NCBI GenBank assembly: GCA_965279315.1
Contig: OZ257145.1
Span: 682,001-746,000 of the forward strand
DNA from: JAPWJZ01 sp965279315
Lineage (GTDB): Bacteria > Pseudomonadota > Alphaproteobacteria > Micavibrionales > UBA2020
DNA: 64,000 nucleotides
Direction: 5' to 3'
Position 1 is the stretch's first letter, and every line of letters begins with the position of its first letter. Shown here in pieces: positions 24,815-33,233 of the stretch. The translations under genes were made by a program, and so were the position numbers. The notes under the pieces are model-generated. The model had not been told where the DNA came from. It saw only the letters and a list, made by a program, of their open reading frames with translations, and did no database searches.

Positions 24815-25732
24815 ATGGACCTCAGCATCATCGGGCAGTCGCCGCAATTACTGGCGGCCATCGCAAAGGCCGACAGGGCCGCCGCCAGCCATGCCCGCGT
24901 GCTGCTGACCGGCGAGACCGGCACGGGCAAGGAAATGCTGGCGCGGCGCATCCATGCCCACAGCGCGCGCACTCAAAAACAATTCGTTGCGCTGAACTGC
25001 GCAAGCCTGTCGCCCGAATTGATGGAAAGCGAATTGTTCGGCCATGTAAAGGGCGCGTTCACGACGGCGCTGCGCGATCACGGCGGATTGGTGGCGCAGG
25101 CGGATGGCGGCACATTGTTCCTCGACGAAACCGCCGAAATCGCGCCGGGGCTGCAGGCAAAATTGCTGCGCTTTGTCGAGACAGGCGAATACCGCCGGGT
25201 GGGCGACGCGCAACTCCGCCGTGCCGATGTGCGCGTGATTGCCGCAACGCATCGCGATTTGAAAAATAGCGATACGTTCCGCAGCGACCTTTATTTCCGC
25301 CTTGCCGTCATCACGATCGCACTGCCGCCTTTGCGCCTGCGCGGAGGCGATGTCGCGCAGCTTGCCGAAAACTTCCTGTCATCCATCTGCGCGCGTGAAA
25401 ACCATGCGCCGATGCGGCTGGACGGCGATGCCGTGGCCGCGCTGCTGGACCACGGCTGGCCGGGAAATATCCGCGAGCTGCATAACACGATTTACAATGC
25501 GGTTGTCATGAACGCAGGCGATACGGTTTCCGCCGTCATGCTGCAGCTGCAACCGCAGGCCATCGACATGATCCGCGATGCCGCAAAACCGCAGCCATTA
25601 TGGCGGGTCGAACAGGCGGCAATCGATGCCGCCATCGATTATTGCGGCGGCAATATCCCCCATGCGGCGCGCCTGCTGGAGGTCAGCCCCTCCACCCTCT
25701 ACCGCCGCCCTAAGAACCGCGAACGGGCATAA
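24815..25732 (+). CDS. sigma-54-activator-like AAA+ regulator with variant GAFTGA loop
   Basis: 305 aa. Walker A GETGTGKE at 33-40, Walker B GGTLFLDE at 98-105 and an arginine-finger region FRSDLYFRL at 155-163. The loop that contacts sigma-54 reads GAFTTA (80-85) instead of GAFTGA. The C-terminus is a Fis-type helix-turn-helix (GNIPHAARLLEVSPSTLYRR). There is no N-terminal sensory domain. The start at 24815 is fixed by AAGGAG 7 nt upstream. It should remodel RNA polymerase at sigma-54 promoters, unless the loop change shifts it to another role, as in TyrR-like proteins. rpoN itself is at the end of this window. Confidence 0.88.
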   Translation: MDLSIIGQSPQLLAAIAKADRAAASHARVLLTGETGTGKEMLARRIHAHSARTQKQFVALNCASLSPELMESELFGHVKGAFTTALRDHGGLVAQADGGTLFLDETAEIAPGLQAKLLRFVETGEYRRVGDAQLRRADVRVIAATHRDLKNSDTFRSDLYFRLAVITIALPPLRLRGGDVAQLAENFLSSICARENHAPMRLDGDAVAALLDHGWPGNIRELHNTIYNAVVMNAGDTVSAVMLQLQPQAIDMIRDAAKPQPLWRVEQAAIDAAIDYCGGNIPHAARLLEVSPSTLYRRPKNRERA

Positions 25733-25869
25733 GCCCTAAAAAACCCCTGTTCCCAAAGGCTTGACAGGCAGCGCATCACGCAGCCCAGATTCCCCTTGAA
25801 TTGCGGGTCGCGCGGATTTATGGTTTGCCCTGACTTGCCGGAGTCTTCCCTTCCGGTTTTTAAAAACGG

Positions 25870-25945
25870 GGGGCTGTAGCTCAGCTGGGAGAGCGCCTGC
25901 ATGGCATGCAGGAGGTCGTCGGTTCGATCCCGATCAGCTCCACCA
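25870..25945 (+). tRNA. tRNA-Ala(GGC)
   Basis: 76 nt including an encoded CCA. The acceptor GGGGCTG/CAGCTCC carries the G3-U70 wobble that identifies alanine tRNAs. The anticodon stem CCTGC/GCAGG encloses loop ATGGCAT with anticodon GGC, and the T-loop GGTTCGATCC is standard. A TTGACA lies at 25761-25766 with no clear -10 element. A weak CCGGA/TCCGG hairpin with T-run just upstream (25838-25861) may end the preceding transcript. Confidence 0.96.
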
Positions 25946-25971
25946 ACCTTTTTCCCCACATAGAACCCGAC

Positions 25972-26487
25972 ATGAAACTCTTCGCATTCTATATCGGCGG
26001 CAGCACGCCAACATCCCTGATCGAAGTGCATGATGTGCGATTCGCGGCGGCGGAGAGGATGGAAGACGCTTATGACGGCATCCGCGACAACTGGTGGGGC
26101 ACGCCGGAAAGCCTGCACCTGGATTGCTGGGGCGAGCTGACAAGCGCGGACGGGCATGACATTTCGCTGAAAGACGCGCCGCAAATGCGGGAGGATAAAC
26201 TGTGGTTCGTCAATCTGGGCGGTTACGATCCGGCGGATTTCAATGAACTGCACAAAAATATTTTCGTTGTCGCGCCCACGGAATCAAAAGCGAAAGTCCG
26301 CGCGCTTAAAACAATCCTCGACTGGAAAGGCCACCACAAGGACGAGATGTACGAGGTTGAAGACATCGCCAGCCTCGACGATATCCTCGCCAAAAGCGGA
26401 TTTTATATCCATCTTGAAAAAACGGACACGCCCGTACCGTTCGCCTTCAAATTCGGCTTCAATGCCGCGATCCGGAAAAAATCCTGA
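25972..26487 (+). CDS. DUF1543-type hypothetical protein
   Basis: 171 aa. It begins MKLFAFYIGGSTPTSLIEVH, the opening of DUF1543 proteins, followed by DVRFAAAERMEDAYDGIRDN and WWGTPESLHLDCWGEL. The DUF1543 module appears duplicated in the usual way: FFVG-like openings recur at LWFVNLGGYDP near residue 80. It is cytoplasmic with no recognised catalytic motif. The gene starts 26 nt after tRNA-Ala and may be read through from it. Function unknown. Confidence 0.65.
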   Translation: MKLFAFYIGGSTPTSLIEVHDVRFAAAERMEDAYDGIRDNWWGTPESLHLDCWGELTSADGHDISLKDAPQMREDKLWFVNLGGYDPADFNELHKNIFVVAPTESKAKVRALKTILDWKGHHKDEMYEVEDIASLDDILAKSGFYIHLEKTDTPVPFAFKFGFNAAIRKKS

Positions 26488-26490
26488 GAA

Positions 26491-27306
26491 TTACGGCGCT
26501 TTGGGCTGCACCGGCTGCGCGCCATTTGCGGGCGCTGGCCTGGCATCGGGCGTTTTCGTGTAGGCGACCTTGCCGTTTGCAACCGTGGCGAAGACGTTAT
26601 GCTGCGGGGCGAGGATGGAATGGTGGGCGACGCTGATGACGATGCCGTGCTGCATGCGCGACAGCAGTCTCGGGTAAAGTTCGGTTTCCGATTTCGCATC
26701 CAGCGCGGCGGTGATTTCATCGACAATCAACACTTTCGTGTCGGCAGCGTGCAAAAATATGCCCGCGAAGCCGACCTTGTTTTTCTGCCCGCCGGACAGC
26801 GTGTTTTTCCAGTATTCGCCGCGCTTCGTCACATCGTCCATCGCGCCGACAAAATCACCAAGACCGGCATCGGTCAGCGCCTGCGCCACCTGTTCGGCCG
26901 TATATTTTGATATCGCATCCGGCGCGCAGACGATGCCGCGCAGCGTGCGGTCGGGGAAATATTCTTCCTGCGGTACAAAGCGGATTTCCGGCGGCACGGT
27001 GATGTCGCCGCTGCCGCCCAGCAGCCAGGCATTGCGCATGGCGGCCAGCGCCGCCGATTTGCCGCAGCCCGCAGGGCCGCTGATGATCATGCGGTCGCCG
27101 GGGGATAGCGTCAGGTTGCCGAATTCGACCAATGGCGCGCCGTCGGCCGCGTGCAGGACAAGGTTTCTGAACACGACGGTATCCGATCCCGCCTGTTCCG
27201 TCAGGTTCACGCGGCGGGCTGCCGGTTTTTCACCCGGTTTTTCAGCGACGGGCGCGGGGGGCGGGGCGGCGTTTTTCTTGAATATTTTTGACAGGAAGTT
27301 TTTCAC
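26491..27306 (-). CDS. ABC ATP-binding subunit of a split SbmA/BacA (YddA)-like exporter
   Basis: 271 aa. Walker A GPAGCGKS, signature LSGGQKNK, Walker B VLIVDEITAALD and the H-loop SVAHHSIL. The sequence is of the ABCD/SbmA-YddA class, where the ATPase is normally fused to the membrane domain. Here it is separate and overlaps the upstream membrane gene by 4 nt. A ~40-residue Lys/Pro/Ala linker precedes the domain, and the C-terminus is a Pro/Ala tail (TPDARPAPANGAQPVQPKAP). Confidence 0.82.
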   Translation of the reverse strand: MKNFLSKIFKKNAAPPPAPVAEKPGEKPAARRVNLTEQAGSDTVVFRNLVLHAADGAPLVEFGNLTLSPGDRMIISGPAGCGKSAALAAMRNAWLLGGSGDITVPPEIRFVPQEEYFPDRTLRGIVCAPDAISKYTAEQVAQALTDAGLGDFVGAMDDVTKRGEYWKNTLSGGQKNKVGFAGIFLHAADTKVLIVDEITAALDAKSETELYPRLLSRMQHGIVISVAHHSILAPQHNVFATVANGKVAYTKTPDARPAPANGAQPVQPKAP

Positions 27307-28481
27307 GGCTTCGGGCCCGCCGGCATCTGCGGTTTCGGGTGCGGTTTAGGGTGCGGTTTAGGGTGCGGTTTCGGGTGCGCAATAGCCGCTTCCGGTGCAG
27401 GCGCGGCTGCCTTGCGGACCGTGATATCGGCCTTGTTTTCCTCGAGGTCTTTCTGAAAGTCCATCAGCTGGCTGACATTGGCCGACCAGGTTGCGATCTG
27501 CGTGTAGCCTTGCGGGAACCAGCTGATCGCCTGATAGAAGTTGCCGTATACCTGCCGCGCCAGTTCAAGCCCGCCGAGCGTCGCCGCGCCCGCGAAAAAT
27601 TTCGGCGCGGAAAGCGCGATCGGCACGATCGATGCCGTGTTCCAGTTCAGCGTGCTGACAAGGCCGGTGCGCCAGTTGAGTTTATAAAATTCGCGGCGCT
27701 TGGCATCGAGGCTGTTGAATTCGTCGGTCAGCGTTTCTTTTTCAACGGGTTCCAGGCCTGCCAGCGCAATCGGTTTCGCGTTGTCGCGCACGCGCACCAG
27801 CGCATGGCGGAATTTCGCCTCGTGATCCATCAGCCCGCGCCAGATCTTGCGCATCGACCCGCCCGTCCAGTGGCTGGCCGCATGGGCGACGACCGCGCAG
27901 CCGACAGCAGCGCCCACCATGATCGGCGCGATATGCCAGAGCATGACGGAGAAAGTGGCCAGCCCGACGACCGAGCGGAACAGGCCGAGCGACAGCGACA
28001 AGGTGGTGTTGGTCACGTTGTTGACCGTTTCGGCAATCCGCTGGTCGGGGTTCTGGGCGTATTTTTTATTATGCTGCAGGCGCAGGTAAGATTTTTCGCC
28101 AAGCCAGGCTTCGCTGAATTGTTTCGTGAGCCAGCCGCGCCAGTTCTGGCCAAGGTTGGATGTCATGTATTCGCGGCCGTTGCCGGCCAACGCCGAGGTG
28201 CCGATGCCCAAAAGCGTCGCCGCGCCCGAAATGCCGAAAACCAGCGCGTCTTTCGCGACCAGCGCATTCAGGGCCGCCTGAAAACCGAGGCCGACGCCCG
28301 CCGTCAGCGCAATTTCGGCGACAGTCAGCGCAAGGATGCCCGCCAGCTGCCAGCGCGCCTTTGATTTCTGGTCGGATACCCAATAGGGTTTCAGGAACTT
28401 GATCTGGTCGATGACGCGGTGCTGCGGCGTCGTGTCGGCGACGTCGGGCTTTTCTGCTTTGGCGGTCGTGGCTTTGGTCAT
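27303..28481 (-). CDS. membrane subunit of a split SbmA/BacA-like exporter
   Basis: 392 aa from the ATG at 28481, chosen because AAGG lies 6 nt upstream; the frame opens at 28502. Six membrane helices, with the family segments NWRGWLTKQFSEAWLGEKSY and NPDQRIAETVNNVT near the middle, and DHEAKFRHALVRVRDNAKPI after them. The C-terminus is four HPKP units followed by a Pro-rich end. It should pair with the ATPase encoded next to form an exporter of unknown substrate; relatives move peptides, vitamins or lipids. Confidence 0.82.
   Translation of the reverse strand: MTKATTAKAEKPDVADTTPQHRVIDQIKFLKPYWVSDQKSKARWQLAGILALTVAEIALTAGVGLGFQAALNALVAKDALVFGISGAATLLGIGTSALAGNGREYMTSNLGQNWRGWLTKQFSEAWLGEKSYLRLQHNKKYAQNPDQRIAETVNNVTNTTLSLSLGLFRSVVGLATFSVMLWHIAPIMVGAAVGCAVVAHAASHWTGGSMRKIWRGLMDHEAKFRHALVRVRDNAKPIALAGLEPVEKETLTDEFNSLDAKRREFYKLNWRTGLVSTLNWNTASIVPIALSAPKFFAGAATLGGLELARQVYGNFYQAISWFPQGYTQIATWSANVSQLMDFQKDLEENKADITVRKAAAPAPEAAIAHPKPHPKPHPKPHPKPQMPAGPKP
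27333..27380. repeat. four 12-bp tandem units encoding HPKP repeats
   Basis: TTT(A/C)GGGTGCGG is repeated four times (27333, 27345, 27357, 27369), the last unit ending GC. Read on the minus strand each unit encodes His-Pro-Lys-Pro in the tail of the exporter membrane subunit. Such a repeat can change length by slippage in whole four-residue steps without a frameshift. Confidence 0.85.
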
Positions 28482-28612
28482 CCGAAACCTTGTTGGCCGC
28501 ATGAATGAAGGTTATGTCAAAAAATAACCGGCATGTGAGTTTGAGAAGTTAGACTAGCAACTCGGGCTGTAATTGCAATATACCTTGAGTCGCCTTTGTC
28601 AGGAGTGAGCGC

Positions 28613-29239
28613 ATGAATATTCCGCACTGCACCATTGCCGAAACGCCGGTTGCGGCGATTTGGACGCCGAAACGCGTCGCAGTTGCAGCGCGGACAATTG
28701 CGCAAGCAGGGCAGCTGAGCTTTGCTGTTTGCGGATTGATGGCTGCAGCGGGGTTTGACGGAAATGCACTGATTTGCGCTTCGCTTGAATCCGGCAGTTC
28801 TTATAACAAGAAAATCGACGCCGTGATTGCCGCCATTGAAGGCCCGTTGACGGCTGCCATCAATGCAGCGGCGCCTGACGCGGTCAAAAACCACCTCGCG
28901 AAAAACGCGCTGGAAATCGTTTTCTTCGGCGTCAATAACGGCGACATGACGCTGACGCATGTCGCGTTTAAAACCAAGAAGCGCGGCAAGGACATGATCC
29001 TGCAGCCGCAGCGCAAGGATTACCCGAACGCCGCCACCAATATCATGAGCGTTGAAATCGTGACCGCCGGCGCAGGCAACGTGGACGACGCGTTCCGCAA
29101 GGCGACGACAGGCCAGCAGGCGCTGGTCTATCCGGAACAATCATTGCAGAAATTCCTGCAGCTGGCGGGGCTGTATCCCGCCTGCATCGCCAAACTCAGC
29201 GCCGACGGGTTGACGCGGCAGGATATCGAATCCGCTTAA
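28613..29239 (+). CDS. hypothetical protein
   Basis: 208 aa, soluble, no signal peptide or membrane helix. It starts MNIPHCTIAETPVAAIWTPK; AGGAG lies about 8 nt upstream. Recognisable segments are an alternating hydrophobic strand (ALEIVFFGVNNGDMTLTHVA) and a helical C-terminus. It lies divergent from the exporter pair and convergent with the antiporter gene, 7 nt from its end. I do not recognise a family. Confidence 0.6.
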   Translation: MNIPHCTIAETPVAAIWTPKRVAVAARTIAQAGQLSFAVCGLMAAAGFDGNALICASLESGSSYNKKIDAVIAAIEGPLTAAINAAAPDAVKNHLAKNALEIVFFGVNNGDMTLTHVAFKTKKRGKDMILQPQRKDYPNAATNIMSVEIVTAGAGNVDDAFRKATTGQQALVYPEQSLQKFLQLAGLYPACIAKLSADGLTRQDIESA

Positions 29240-29246
29240 TGCTGCG

Positions 29247-30953
29247 TTACACCGCAGCCGCCGTTGCGGTGCGTTCCAGGTAATCTTTCTGTTCCTTGTC
29301 CATCCAGTCGGCGATCACTTCCGCCGCATGCCCCAGATGCGCCATCACCGCCGCCGCCATTTCGATGCCGGGAGGCGCGCCGTGGGCGATGAAAATCCGG
29401 GCATAGCCAAGGCCGCGGAACGGTTCGGCCTCTTCCTCGCTCCGCACGCTCAGGAAACGCGACAGGTTGAGCGCCTGCGCGCGCGGCAACCCCGCATAGA
29501 CGCGCGACACGCCAAGGTCGGGCGACGCAATGACCATGGTTTTATATTTGTCGATCTGGATCGAATCCCAGAAACGCAAGTCTGCCTTGTCGCCATACAC
29601 GACGGGGAAACCGTTCTGTAACGCCTCTGTGAACTTGTTATATTCACGCTCGACCACCAGATACGGCGTATTTTGGCTGCCCAATGCCGACGCGACCGTT
29701 TGCGTGACGTCGTTCATGCCGATCACGATGACGGCATTCGGGCGTTCGGCGATGTTTCCCGCAACTGTTTCAGCCTCGGCATTCGCATTGGCGCGGCACA
29801 GCGTGCGGGAGAATTTTTTGCCCAGCCCGAAAACGGCGGAGGAAATCGCCATGCTGATGGCAACCGCGGCGACCGCCGAATCCTTCAGCGCCGGGTCGAC
29901 CATTTCCTGCAACCCCGGCTGCGCGAGGATGACGAAAGCGAATTCGCTGCCCTGAAACAGCAGCAAAGCCTGCTGCACCGCCGCCACACGGCCCTCGCGC
30001 GCAATCATGAAGAGAGCAAATACGGTTGCGGCCTTGACCAGCACCAATGCCCCCGTGATGCCCAGCGTCAGCCCCCACGCGCCCGCCAACGCGGGCACGT
30101 TCACCGACATGCCGACGGTCACGAAAAAAAAGCTGAGCAACAGGTTGCGGAAGGGCTTTGTTTCGGTCTGGATGATGGCGCGGAAGGGGGATTCTGAAAT
30201 GATCATCCCCGCCAGAAAAGCGCCCAGAGTGAGCGATAATCCGAAGGCCTGCGTCGCCATGCCAGTCGCCAGGACAATCAGCAGCGCGATCATGGTGAAG
30301 GCGTCGCTGTTGTTAAAGCGCGCGAAAAAACCGAAGCCGGGGCTGAGCAGGTATTTGCCCGCCAGTGTCGCGACAGTCACGCAGACGATGCATTTCAATG
30401 CCGCCGCCATGAACAGCGTGCCTACGGAAACACCCTGTTCACCCATGCCGCTGGCAAGGATCAGGACGAAAATTGCGCAGATATCCTGGAAAATCAGCAC
30501 AGCCATCGTGCGGCGTGCGAGCGGCAGACCCGTCATTTTACGCTCCGCCAGCACCTGCGACACAACGGCGGTCGAAGACAGCGCGAAAGTGATCGCCAGC
30601 AAAATATCGACCTGCGCCGGCAGCGTGAAGAAATATTCGAGCCCCGCATAGAAGCCCAGCGCCGACAGTGCCACCTGCCCCGGCCCCAGCACGAAAATGC
30701 CTTTGCGTTCCGACCAGACATGCTTGATCGAAAAATGCATGCCGATATCGAACATCAGGAACACAACGCCCATTTCAGCCAGCAGGTGGATGATGTCGCC
30801 CTGCGGGATGATATCGAACCCGTATTGGCCGAAAGCGACACCCGCCAGCAGAAACCCGACAATCGGGCTGATTCCCAGCGCAGGCAGGAACAGCACGCTG
30901 GCAATCCCTGCGGACAGCAGAACGGAAACGGCGAATAAGGGTTCGGAGGACAT
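29247..30953 (-). CDS. CPA2-family monovalent cation:proton antiporter, KefB/YbaL-like
   Basis: 568 aa. About 13 hydrophobic helices with the paired-helix motif FALSSTAVVSQVLAERKMTG and MFDIGMHF in the N-terminal exchanger domain, then a TrkA-N-like nucleotide-binding domain starting NAVIVIGMNDVTQTVASALG. The usual GxGxxG reads GMNDVT, which may weaken nucleotide binding. ATG at 30953 is preferred over an upstream TTG. It likely exports K+ or Na+ in exchange for protons. No glutathione-sensing partner (KefF/G) is nearby. Confidence 0.87.
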   Translation of the reverse strand: MSSEPLFAVSVLLSAGIASVLFLPALGISPIVGFLLAGVAFGQYGFDIIPQGDIIHLLAEMGVVFLMFDIGMHFSIKHVWSERKGIFVLGPGQVALSALGFYAGLEYFFTLPAQVDILLAITFALSSTAVVSQVLAERKMTGLPLARRTMAVLIFQDICAIFVLILASGMGEQGVSVGTLFMAAALKCIVCVTVATLAGKYLLSPGFGFFARFNNSDAFTMIALLIVLATGMATQAFGLSLTLGAFLAGMIISESPFRAIIQTETKPFRNLLLSFFFVTVGMSVNVPALAGAWGLTLGITGALVLVKAATVFALFMIAREGRVAAVQQALLLFQGSEFAFVILAQPGLQEMVDPALKDSAVAAVAISMAISSAVFGLGKKFSRTLCRANANAEAETVAGNIAERPNAVIVIGMNDVTQTVASALGSQNTPYLVVEREYNKFTEALQNGFPVVYGDKADLRFWDSIQIDKYKTMVIASPDLGVSRVYAGLPRAQALNLSRFLSVRSEEEAEPFRGLGYARIFIAHGAPPGIEMAAAVMAHLGHAAEVIADWMDKEQKDYLERTATAAAV

Positions 30954-31065
30954 GGCAATCCGCAATCGGTCTTGGGTTCAGCAGTATCTACGTGAAAAAG
31001 TATAATGCGGGATGTGGCGGCTTGCACCCCCTATTGTGCCGCTTCGGCGCGCGCCCCAGCAACGC

Positions 31066-31098
31066 AAAAAGGCCGCCATGGTGAATGGCGGCCTTTTT
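31066..31098 (-). terminator. rho-independent terminator
   Basis: AAAAAGGCCGCCAT, 5-nt loop, ATGGCGGCCTTTTT. It lies directly downstream of the minus-strand gene ending at 31119. Flanking A- and T-runs would let it work in both directions. Confidence 0.9.
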
Positions 31099-31118
31099 GT
31101 ATTGTCTAGCCTGATGGA

Positions 31119-31445
31119 TTAATCGAGCGCCGTGCCGTTGGCCTTCCGGATGACGTCGCGGTCGATGGGGTCATTTTTGCCCTGCGCGAGGACCGCGCCC
31201 GGGATCTTGATTGCCTCGAAGGTTTTGTACTTTTCAGGGATGCTGGCCTTTTCCGGGATACCGGCGGCCGCCATCTTACGCAGGTAGCGCACCATTTTTT
31301 CGACCACGACCCATTTGTTTTCGCCATGTTCTGCGGTCAGGCCGTAATGCGCCGCGACCTGGATGCCGCCCTTGGCCTTGCCGACCTGCGGCACGTTGTT
31401 TTGCTTGTGGAGCTGTTCGATATAGATGGTTCTGTCGGCGGTCAT
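31119..31445 (-). CDS. hypothetical small protein
   Basis: 108 aa, soluble and basic, beginning MTADRTIYIEQLHKQNNVPQ. A stretch VAAHYGLTAEHGENKWVVVE precedes a helical segment KMVRYLRKMAAAGIPEKASI. Strong downstream terminator and clean codon use support a real gene. The ~190 nt upstream (31446-31639) hold no other gene. Function not recognised. Confidence 0.6.
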   Translation of the reverse strand: MTADRTIYIEQLHKQNNVPQVGKAKGGIQVAAHYGLTAEHGENKWVVVEKMVRYLRKMAAAGIPEKASIPEKYKTFEAIKIPGAVLAQGKNDPIDRDVIRKANGTALD

Positions 31446-31639
31446 AGCAATATTCCCTGTTCGGTGATTACCACCACTTTATACCCCAAAGGTTGCGTTT
31501 TAGCCAGACTGACCTTTTGCGGGGCATTTGGCGGCAAAGGGGCGTTTTATATGTCCATCTTGTGCTAATCCTCCGGCTCGGCTATTTTCAGCCTCCCGCC
31601 CCGTGACCAAACGGGCTGCCCTCAGCAAAGAGCCACAAG

Positions 31640-32077
31640 ATGCCCGTAAAAAAAGCCCCCGCCCTGAACCGCAAAGCCGGATTGTACATTGCCCCCGCCG
31701 GTAAAAAGGGCCGCGGCCTCTACTGCCGCAATGCGATCAAAAAGGGGGAGATACTGGAAGTCACCCCTGCCCTGATCCTGAACGACAAGGACACGGTGAA
31801 CGCGGAGCCCACGATCATCAACGATTACACCTTCGTCATCGGCGACCTGAAAAAATCGACGCTGGCGCGCGCGAACATCAAGAAGGCGGGCGATGCCAGC
31901 GCGATCGTCATGGGCATCCTCGCCTATTGCAACCATGACGAAAAACCCAATGCCGAGATCATCTGGGACGAGCACGGCACGACGCTGTATTACATGCTGC
32001 GCGCGACCGCCAATATCGGCAAAAACACCGAAATCTGCACCAGCTATGGCGAAGGCTGGTTCGAGGACCGGAAATAA
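31640..32077 (+). CDS. SET domain-containing protein
   Basis: 145 aa, essentially one SET domain. Motifs in order: GRGLYCRNAIKKGEILEV (SET-N), the cofactor/active-site block YCNHDEKPNAEIIW (NHxxxPN) near residue 97, and a C-terminal tEICTSYGEGWFEDRK. Bacterial SET proteins are lysine methyltransferase-like; the substrate is unknown. No post-SET cysteines are present. The gene is convergent with the GNAT gene, 6 nt apart. Confidence 0.82.
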   Translation: MPVKKAPALNRKAGLYIAPAGKKGRGLYCRNAIKKGEILEVTPALILNDKDTVNAEPTIINDYTFVIGDLKKSTLARANIKKAGDASAIVMGILAYCNHDEKPNAEIIWDEHGTTLYYMLRATANIGKNTEICTSYGEGWFEDRK

Positions 32078-32083
32078 CGCGCG

Positions 32084-32548
32084 TCAGGCTTTCTTGTTCG
32101 AAAAGAAGCCCATGAAATCCTTCACCATCAGCGTGCGGCTCATATCGACATAGTTATTGTCGGTGTGGAAATCAAGCGCGCGGGGCTTGTCATCCTCGAC
32201 CTCCAGCAGCAGGGCGCAGCAGCCGTCGTCGCGGGCGATTTTTTCGAGCGCCTTCAGGGTCTGTGCGCCAAGGCCGCGGGCGCGGTGTTCGGGCTTGATG
32301 TACAGGTCGTCCAGAAATGCCGTGTTGCCGCCGAATTCGACGCTGTAGCTGAAGCACAGCACGCAATAACCGCAAATCGCGTTGTTATCGACGATCAGCC
32401 ATGACGTGACATAGGGCGAATAATCGAGCGTACGGACCAACGCGGCTTCGCCGGCGGGGGACAGGGCGCGGCCGTCCTCAGCGTGGAAGGCGCGCCCGAG
32501 CGTCAGGAGTTCCTTTGAATCGGTGGCGGTTGCCTGTTTCAGTTCCAT
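32084..32548 (-). CDS. GNAT-family N-acetyltransferase
   Basis: 154 aa. The acetyl-CoA binding loop is PEHRARGLGAQTLKALEKIA (R/QxxGxG/A pattern), preceded by a beta strand AFLDDLYIKP. The last residues (MVKDFMGFFSNKKA) are basic. Substrate unknown. It is encoded one base downstream of the efflux ATPase gene on the same strand, so it could share its transcript. Confidence 0.85.
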   Translation of the reverse strand: MELKQATATDSKELLTLGRAFHAEDGRALSPAGEAALVRTLDYSPYVTSWLIVDNNAICGYCVLCFSYSVEFGGNTAFLDDLYIKPEHRARGLGAQTLKALEKIARDDGCCALLLEVEDDKPRALDFHTDNNYVDMSRTLMVKDFMGFFSNKKA

Positions 32549-32549
32549 C

Positions 32550-33233
32550 TTATTGTCCCTCTACAATCTTGCCGTCCTTCATGACGATATTGCGGTCGGT
32601 TTTGGTGGCGAAATCGTTGTCGTGCGTCACCGCCACCACCGCCACCCCTGTTTCATGCGCCAGTTTCTTGAAAATATCAATCACGGCGGCTGTGTTTTTG
32701 CTGTCGAGGTTGCCGGTCGGCTCATCCGCGAGGATTACCATGGGTTCATTCGCGAGCGCGCGGGCAATCGCCACCCGTTGCCGCTCCCCGCCCGACATCT
32801 GGCCGGGTTTTTTCTGCGTCTTGCCTTCCAGCCCCAGAGATACCAGTAGTTTTTCGGCCCTCGCGCGCATGTCACTGTCCGACAGTTTGCCAAGGCGGCG
32901 CATGGGCAGCATGACGTTATCGAGCGCGGAGAACTCCTGAAGCAAAAAATGGAACTGGAACACGAAGCCGATTTTTTCCAGCCGCGTTTCCTGCCGCACT
33001 TTCTCGGTCGCGGTGGAGACATCGATGCCCGCGATATTGATATGGCCGGAAGTGGGTTTATCCAGCAGCCCCATCAGGTACAGCAGCGACGACTTGCCGG
33101 ATCCCGACGTGCCGCGCACGGCCAGAAATTCGCCGGATTTGACGGTCAGGCTGGCATCGTTCACCAGCGTGACGGGGATTTCCTCGCTCTGCAGAATACG
33201 GGTGACATTATTGAGGGTGATGATATCGCTCAT
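32550..33233 (-). CDS. ABC transporter ATP-binding protein, LolD/MacB-type
   Basis: 227 aa. Walker A GTSGSGKSS, signature MSGGERQRVAIARAL, Walker B VILADEPTGNLD. The frame opens upstream, but the start at 33233 overlaps the permease stop (ATGA) and begins MSDIITLNNV. It forms an operon with the FtsX-type permease and the HlyD-like adaptor. Confidence 0.9.
   Translation of the reverse strand: MSDIITLNNVTRILQSEEIPVTLVNDASLTVKSGEFLAVRGTSGSGKSSLLYLMGLLDKPTSGHINIAGIDVSTATEKVRQETRLEKIGFVFQFHFLLQEFSALDNVMLPMRRLGKLSDSDMRARAEKLLVSLGLEGKTQKKPGQMSGGERQRVAIARALANEPMVILADEPTGNLDSKNTAAVIDIFKKLAHETGVAVVAVTHDNDFATKTDRNIVMKDGKIVEGQ

Noticed and set aside
25733..25869. Strong promoter for tRNA-Ala
   Set aside because: TTGACA is present at 25761, but no acceptable -10 lies at normal spacing.
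25870..25989. tRNA-Ala as an integration site
   Set aside because: No integrase or second copy of the tRNA 3' end was seen nearby.
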